DNA of 11,901 bases. Origin: Chrysochromulina tobinii (taxonomy: Eukaryota > Haptophyta > Prymnesiales > Chrysochromulinaceae). The stretch's first letter is position 1. Every line of letters begins with the position of its first letter. The notes beneath the pieces are model-generated. The model ran no database searches, had not been told where the DNA came from, and saw only the letters and a list, made by a program, of their open reading frames with translations. This document shows positions 7,140 through 11,901 of this stretch, in pieces. The position numbers were made by a program, and so were the translations under genes. Location of the stretch: positions 1 to 11,901 of the forward strand of contig JWZX01002507.1 in the NCBI GenBank assembly GCA_001275005.1, written 5' to 3'.

Positions 7140-7730
7140 ATGCTCGCGAAGCTGGTTGCACGACCAGCGGCCCGCTTGGGCCGGTTCGCCGGCGCACGCG
7201 CCGCCGCTCTGCAGCAGCCCCTCTCGCGATCGATGGCCTCCGGCCCCATCGGCGACGTGATCGGCATCGATCTGGGGACGACCAACTCGTGCGTCGCGAT
7301 CATGGAGGGCGGCACTGCGAAGGTGATCGAAAATGCTGAGGGCCAGCGCACGACGCCGTCGATCATCGCCTTCATGGACGACGGCACACGCCTCGTGGGC
7401 ACGCCCGCCAAGCGCCAAGCAGTCACGAATCCGAAAGGGACGCTCTTCGCGACCAAGCGCCTGATCGGCCGGCGCTTTGAGGACAGCTACATCCAAAAGG
7501 ACCTTGCCGCGTGCCCGTACAGCATCGTTCGCAGCCCCGGCGGCGACGCGTGGGTGGAGGTGAACGGGCAGCAGTATTCGCCGTCGCAGGCGGGCGCCTT
7601 CGTGCTCGGCAAGATGAAGGAGACGGCGGAGGCCTACCTTGGCCGTCCTGTGGCGCACGCCGTGGTGACGGTGCCCGCATACTTCAACGACTCGCAGCGG
7701 CAGGCAACCAAGGACGCTGGCAAGATCGCG

Positions 7731-7765
<35 letters not shown>

Positions 7766-9485
7766 CGCCGCCGCGCTCGCGTACGGCCTCGACAAGAAGG
7801 ACGGCAAGGTGGTGGCCGTGTACGACCTCGGTGGCGGCACCTTTGACGTGTCGATCCTTGAGATCTCCGGCGGCGTCTTCGAAGTGAAGGCGACCAATGG
7901 CGACACGCTGCTCGGCGGCGAGGACTTTGACATCGTGCTGCTCAACTGGCTCAAGGACCAGTTTAAGAAGGAGCAGTCGATCGACCTGTCGAAGGACAAG
8001 CTCGCCGTGCAGCGCCTGCGCGAGGCGGCCGAGAAGGCCAAGTGCGAGCTGTCGTCGACAGGCCAGACAGAGATCAATCTCCCGTTCATCACGGCCGACG
8101 CGACGGGGCCGAAGCACCTGAACGTCAAGCTCTCTCGCGCCAAGCTCGAGGAGCTCACCGGCCACCTGATAGAGCGCACCGTCGACCCGTGTAAGAACTG
8201 CTTGCGCGACGCTGCCCTGTCGACGAAGGACATCGAGGAAGTCATCCTCGTGGGCGGCATGACTCGCATGCCGAAGGTGCAGTCGACGGTGAACGCCTTT
8301 TTCGGCAAGGAGCCCTTCAAGGGCGTCAATCCCGACGAGGTCGTCGCGCTCGGCGCGGCCATCCAGGGTGGCGTTCTGCGCGGCGACGTCAAGGACATTT
8401 TGCTTCTCGACGTGACACCCCTCGTCGCTCGGCATCGAGACCCTCGGCGGCGTGATGACGAAGCTCATATCGCGCAACACGACCATCCCGACCAAAAAGT
8501 CGCAGACCTTCTCGACCGCCGCCGACAACCAGATGCAGGTGGGCATCAAGGTACTGCAGGGTGAGCGTGAGATGGCCTCCGACAACAAGATGCTAGGCCA
8601 GTTTGATCTTGTGGGGATCCCGCCCGCGCCGCGCGGCATGCCCCAAATCGAGGTGACCTTCGACATCGACGCGAACGGCATCGTCAACGTGTCCGCCAAG
8701 GACAAGGCCTCGGGCAAGCAGCAGCAGATCCGCATCCAGTCGTCGGGTGGTCTCTCCGACAAGGACATTGACCGGATGGTGCGCGAGGCGGAGCAGTTTG
8801 CCGCCGCGGACCGTGACCGCAAGGCCAAGGTCGAGTCGAAGAACGAGGCGGACTCGACGATCTACAACACCGAGAAGACTCTGATGGAGCACAAGGATAA
8901 GGTGCCACAGGCGGACCAAGACGCCATCAAGGTGCGCGAGCGAGCCTCACCCCTGCCTTGGGAGCCCGCGGCCACTGCCCGCCGCCGCCGCCGCCGCCGC
9001 GGCAGCCGCGACTGGGCGTGCACAAGGACGATTGAACGCATATTTCTTGTCTCCGAGAGGCGACGCCATGAGGCCAAGCACTGTGTCAGGATACGGAGTG
9101 CACGCTCTCGCTCAGCCGGCGTCGCGAGCTCCGCCACGCGCGCCTACGCGCGGCGTGCGTGCGCCCGGCGCGACAGCCCAACACGGCGCGACAGCCTCTC
9201 CCTAAGCGCCCTGTGCAGCCGCTCACTAGCCGTGTGCGAGTGCGTGCCCGTGTCCGTGTCGCGGTGCAGGCGGACATTGCGGCTGTCAAGGAGGCGATGG
9301 CCGACGATGCAGTCTCGGCTGACGCCCTCAAAGAGAAGGTGGAGGCTCTCAAGAAGTCGTCGATGAAGATCGGCGAGGCCGTGTACAAGACAGCGCAGGC
9401 GAGCGGCGGCGAGGGTGGCGGCGAGGGCGGCGGCGAGAAGAAGGCTGACTATGAGGATGTGAAGAAGGAGGGCGACAAGAAGTAG
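7140..9485 (+). CDS. HSPA9: Mitochondrial Hsp70 (DnaK family), one intron and an apparent 1-nt frameshift
   Basis: This is an ATP-driven chaperone of the mitochondrial matrix, expected to power protein import and folding with J-protein and GrpE partners. The basic, acid-free N-terminus ([21 protein letters not shown]) is a typical targeting peptide. ATPase motifs are IDLGTTNS (43-50), [12 protein letters not shown] and [14 protein letters not shown]. The substrate-binding domain follows the DVTPL linker, and the tail is Gly/Glu-rich, ending [13 protein letters not shown]. Coding segments are 7140-8423, 8425-8931 and 9270-9485, about 668 residues in total, which is normal for the family. One extra base near 8424 (CCCCTC, G, TCGCTCGGC) breaks the frame between DVTPL and SLGIETLGG. 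Read literally, translation ends at 8564 after the ATPase domain plus unrelated residues. Everything else is intact, so a sequencing error is likely, but a real mutation cannot be excluded. Confidence 0.95.
8932..9269 (+). other. 338-nt intron in mitochondrial Hsp70
   Basis: The donor is AAG then GTGCGC at 8932 and the acceptor GGTGCAG at 9263-9269, phase 0. Removing it joins QADQDAIK to [10 protein letters not shown], the expected helical lid region of Hsp70. The intervening translation is unlike Hsp70, and 338 is not a multiple of three. Inside it are a CCG run near 8977-9001 and the 13-mer CGGCGCGACAGCC at both 9166 and 9184. Confidence 0.85.
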
Positions 9486-10125
9486 ACGGCGGCGAGAGCG
9501 CGCGATTCATGATGAATGCCGATCAGGCGGTGCCGTTGAGGACTCTGCGCGGGTGCATGTGCGAGCTTGGTTCGGATGAGGTTCTGGAGAGCATCGTGCG
9601 AGTGTCGCAAGAGATAGATTCGGGGGAGCTCTCGTCAGTGGTGCGAATGTGCGCCCAGCCCAGAAGCGGTACGAGTTTTTTCATTTTTGTCGTATGTGTG
9701 CGCCGCCGGCGGAGCCGCGCGGTCGCGTCGCGAATACCGAATTACGTAATGAATTATACATGAAGAACATTCACGTCTTGTTAGAGTTTTAGCTCCTAGG
9801 CCCAGCACACACGCCGCATTGACATTCTTGGCATCAAGCTTGGCATTTGTTTGTCCAACATGTGCACCGACCCCAACTCCGAACTCGCCCCACGCCCGTA
9901 CGACACCGCGCCGCCGACACGTCGCGCCGCAACGAACGAAAACCTGAGCAAAACAAAGGATACTCCACGCGCGCTCGGGGGTGTACGGCGCACGGGCCTT
10001 TGGCCTCGACAGGCTAACATTTGCTGTGAACCAAACCTGCGTAGTGTATAAATGTTCTCAGCAAATGTTCCCTGTGTCTGCGCAAGCCTCGGACAGCCCT
10101 GTCTTTCGCGCCGCGAACCGCGATC
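9486..10125. other. Intergenic region between Hsp70 and the Ulp1 gene
   Basis: This holds the Hsp70 3' flank and the Ulp1 promoter. There is a 10-bp palindrome ATTACGTAAT at 9741-9750 in a locally AT-rich patch, a single CTCGACAG at 10005-10012 and a TATA-like box at 10047-10053. An 84-codon plus-strand ORF at 9509-9763 has no recognisable domain and looks like chance reading in the 3' flank. No RNA gene was found. Confidence 0.6.
10047..10053 (+). promoter_or_regulatory. TATA-like box of the Ulp1 gene
   Basis: TATAAAT lies 73 bp upstream of the chosen ATG at 10126, in otherwise GC-rich sequence. A start of transcription about 30 bp downstream would leave a leader of about 45-50 nt. A CTCGACAG unit lies 35 bp before the box. 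Confidence 0.45.
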
Positions 10126-11901
10126 ATGTTGGCCATGATCGCACCTTCGATCCATCACACCTTCGCTCCGCTCTGCTTTGGCGCACGCAAGCGGCGTGTC
10201 GACGTGCTCGACTGCCTCGAGCAGGCCGACACCAAGCGCCGGTGCACCCACGAGCCTAGCTCGCAACGCCGCATCAACATCCCGGCAGCACTACCCCAGC
10301 AGGGTTCGGCTTTGCGTGGCCGGCTGTTTCCGCAGCTCACGCCGCGTTCGTGTGGCTACGTGGCCGCTTCGCAGCAGGACAATCGTGAGGCCCCTGGGCT
10401 CGCGACATTGCCGCCGTCGCCGCCACGTGCGACCGCTGCTGCTGCTCCGGTGCCAGGGTTTGTCTGGCCGGCCGCTCTGTCCGTGCCATGGACAGCCGCG
10501 TTTGCTCCTGCGCCCGCTGCTACGTCCGCTGCTGCACCCGCTGCTGCGCCAGCGCCTTCAACTGCAGCCGCGCCGCGGCCGCAGCTTCAAAGTTCGCTAT
10601 CGCAGCGGTCCCTCGAGCCCCGGGCCAAATTTAGTGATCGGGTGATGGCGAGCATCAAGCTCGATCGGGAGATGGCGAGCATCAACCTCCTCCGCGACCA
10701 CGCGCGCGCGGAGGAGGCTCGGATGCACCAGCGCCGCCAGCAAGAGGAGCAGGCGGCGGAGCAGAAGCGGCAGGCTCTCGTTCAGTACGTAGCGCGTGCC
10801 AAGGAGGTCGCAGCCGCCGTGGACGCGTTCATATTTCGTGGGTCTCCTGCCCCACACGACCCCGGGCTTGACTATGGTGTGCTCGCTGCGGAGATCTCGG
10901 CAGACGCCATGGCAGCTCAAATCGCTGCGAAGGACGAAGAGATGTTTCACTTCGAGGAGAAGTTGTGCGGCTTCGAGGAGACTCGCGCCAGAGGCGCTGC
11001 CGAGGCGGCGGAGCTGCACCAGCAGGCCACCGCGCTCGCCACCGTGCTCGCCGCCCCGATGGCTCCGATGGACGACTATGAGGCAAGCCACGCCAGGCTG
11101 ACCGAGCGTGCGCGAGTGCTCGCCTCGGAGCTCAAGCGCACCTCCAAGGACGCCTGCGCGTCGGCAGACCTCGCGAGCACTCGCGCCCGAAGCATATTCA
11201 ACTTGCTGTGGGATCCCGCCGACACGGAGGCGCAGCACATGGCTGACGCAGAGAGGCCTGCCAAGGCGGCGCAGATCGCCACGCTGCTCGCCATGTGCTC
11301 GAGCCTGCCCGGTGCGCTCCAGGCGGTGCATGCGGCGATCGATCACTTGCATGCGGAGGCCGAGGCGGTGCTCAAGGTGCTCGAGCGCCTGGCGGGCCAC
11401 GAGCGTCTCAAGCCGCCGGTGGTGATGCCTCCCGGCAAGCGGGCGTACACGCTGCCGACCCTGACGGCGGAGGAGGCGGAGATCGTGGATGAGGCGCTTG
11501 GGACCGGCAACCCCAACGAGATTCTCGCCGACTTCCAGAACATCCCGATCTCACGAAGGGACATGGCAACGCTCCGACCTCGCCAGTGGCTCAACGACGA
11601 GGTGATCAACTACTTCTTTAAGCTTCTCGAGCAGCGCGAGGCGAGCGCGGTCGAAGCCACGTGGCCGCGCTGCCACTTCCACCAGACGAACTTCTACACC
11701 AAGCTCGCCGAGACGCCCGCTGGCTACAAGTACAGTGAGGTGGCCAGATGGACTCGTAAGAAGGACGTTTTTAGCAAGGACCTGATCATCGTTCCCATCC
11801 ATTGCCACGGCAACCATTGGACGCTCGCGGTGATCAACATGAAGCAGAAACGCTTCGAGTACTACGACTCGCTGCGCGGTCCGCCGGACATGGTGCTGAC
11901 G
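10126..11901 (+). CDS. ULP1: Ulp1/SENP-type SUMO protease, C-terminus cut by window edge
   Basis: This is a cysteine protease (family C48) expected to mature SUMO or remove it from proteins, usually at the nucleus. The open frame runs from ATG 10126 (alternative 10135), after an in-frame stop at 10042, to the window end: 592 residues visible. The N-terminus has basic patches (ARKRRV, DTKRRC) that may be nuclear signals. About 85-155 is Ala/Pro-rich, and about 165-400 is helical and charged, probably coiled coil. The protease domain begins near 450: RQWLNDEVINYFF (487-499), HFHQTNFYTKL and VPIHCHGNHWTLAVI with catalytic His564, then YYDSLRG with Asp581. The His-Asp spacing of 17 equals that of yeast Ulp1. 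The catalytic Cys and the oxyanion Gln lie beyond the window. The substrate could be another ubiquitin-like protein. Confidence 0.9.
   Translation, partial: MLAMIAPSIHHTFAPLCFGARKRRVDVLDCLEQADTKRRCTHEPSSQRRINIPAALPQQGSALRGRLFPQLTPRSCGYVAASQQDNREAPGLATLPPSPPRATAAAAPVPGFVWPAALSVPWTAAFAPAPAATSAAAPAAAPAPSTAAAPRPQLQSSLSQRSLEPRAKFSDRVMASIKLDREMASINLLRDHARAEEARMHQRRQQEEQAAEQKRQALVQYVARAKEVAAAVDAFIFRGSPAPHDPGLDYGVLAAEISADAMAAQIAAKDEEMFHFEEKLCGFEETRARGAAEAAELHQQATALATVLAAPMAPMDDYEASHARLTERARVLASELKRTSKDACASADLASTRARSIFNLLWDPADTEAQHMADAERPAKAAQIATLLAMCSSLPGALQAVHAAIDHLHAEAEAVLKVLERLAGHERLKPPVVMPPGKRAYTLPTLTAEEAEIVDEALGTGNPNEILADFQNIPISRRDMATLRPRQWLNDEVINYFFKLLEQREASAVEATWPRCHFHQTNFYTKLAETPAGYKYSEVARWTRKKDVFSKDLIIVPIHCHGNHWTLAVINMKQKRFEYYDSLRGPPDMVLT
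10636..10689 (+). repeat. 27-bp tandem duplication in the Ulp1 gene
   Basis: Two 27-bp units, 10636-10662 and 10663-10689, are 25/27 identical and encode DRVMASIKL and DREMASINL. Both base differences change an amino acid. The repeat opens the charged helical region and keeps the frame. Confidence 0.9.

Noticed and set aside
7047-8828. 593-codon minus-strand ORF opposite Hsp70
   Set aside because: Long ORFs antisense to hsp70/dnaK are a known artefact of the codon use of this family in GC-rich DNA, and have been misannotated as NAD-specific glutamate dehydrogenase. The sense strand has unmistakable Hsp70 motifs.
9509-9763. 84-codon plus-strand ORF after Hsp70
   Set aside because: No domain, a change of composition along its length and a position in the Hsp70 3' flank; it reads as a chance ORF.
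10052-10138. 28-codon upstream ORF overlapping the Ulp1 start
   Set aside because: If the TATA-like box at 10047 is used, transcription would start downstream of its ATG, so it would not be in the mRNA.
10178-10645. 155-codon plus-strand ORF
   Set aside because: It overlaps the Ulp1 gene out of frame. The frame from 10126 continues into the protease motifs, while this one is Arg/Leu-rich and ends without any domain.

Overview
The window looks like nuclear DNA of a GC-rich unicellular eukaryote. It encodes only eukaryote-type proteins: an ArfGAP, a mitochondrial Hsp70 with a targeting peptide, a Ulp1/SENP SUMO protease and membrane-anchored sulfotransferase domains. It has at least one clear spliceosomal-type intron, long intergenic gaps and many triplet repeats. 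The HHKTGT-type sulfotransferase, the alanine-rich proteins and the GC bias would suit a marine alga such as a haptophyte, but this lineage guess is inference. No tRNA, rRNA, CRISPR array, operon or recognisable complete transposon was seen.

Layout, left to right. 1-210 is a degenerate array of an 8-bp motif (CTCGACAG), often spaced by about 11 bp. 289-379 is a diverged tandem copy of the 3' end of the next gene. 393-1459 (minus) is an unrecognised gene, proline-rich then charged and helical, read in two frames that a short intron would join. 1831-4080 (minus) encodes a PH, ArfGAP and ankyrin protein of ACAP/ASAP type. 4319-6747 (minus) encodes a two-domain sulfotransferase. Its reading frame changes at a CAG/CAA triplet tract inside the first domain, which is either a frameshift or an unannotated intron holding the tract. 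6748-7139 is a head-to-head promoter region. 7140-9485 (plus) encodes mitochondrial Hsp70, with one clear 338-nt intron and an apparent 1-nt insertion at the linker between its two domains. 10126-11901 (plus) is an open frame running off the window. It encodes a Ulp1/SENP cysteine protease whose His and Asp are visible and whose Cys must lie beyond the edge.

The genes do not form one pathway. They touch membrane traffic (ArfGAP), Golgi-type sulfation (sulfotransferase), mitochondrial protein import and folding (Hsp70) and SUMO removal (Ulp1). The observations most worth following are a 23-bp near-identical element upstream of both the ArfGAP and sulfotransferase genes, a 9-codon upstream ORF ending exactly at the sulfotransferase start, the split double sulfotransferase, the Hsp70 single-base break, the phased CTCGACAG array and the duplicated gene terminus. 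No complete new defence or mobile system was found.
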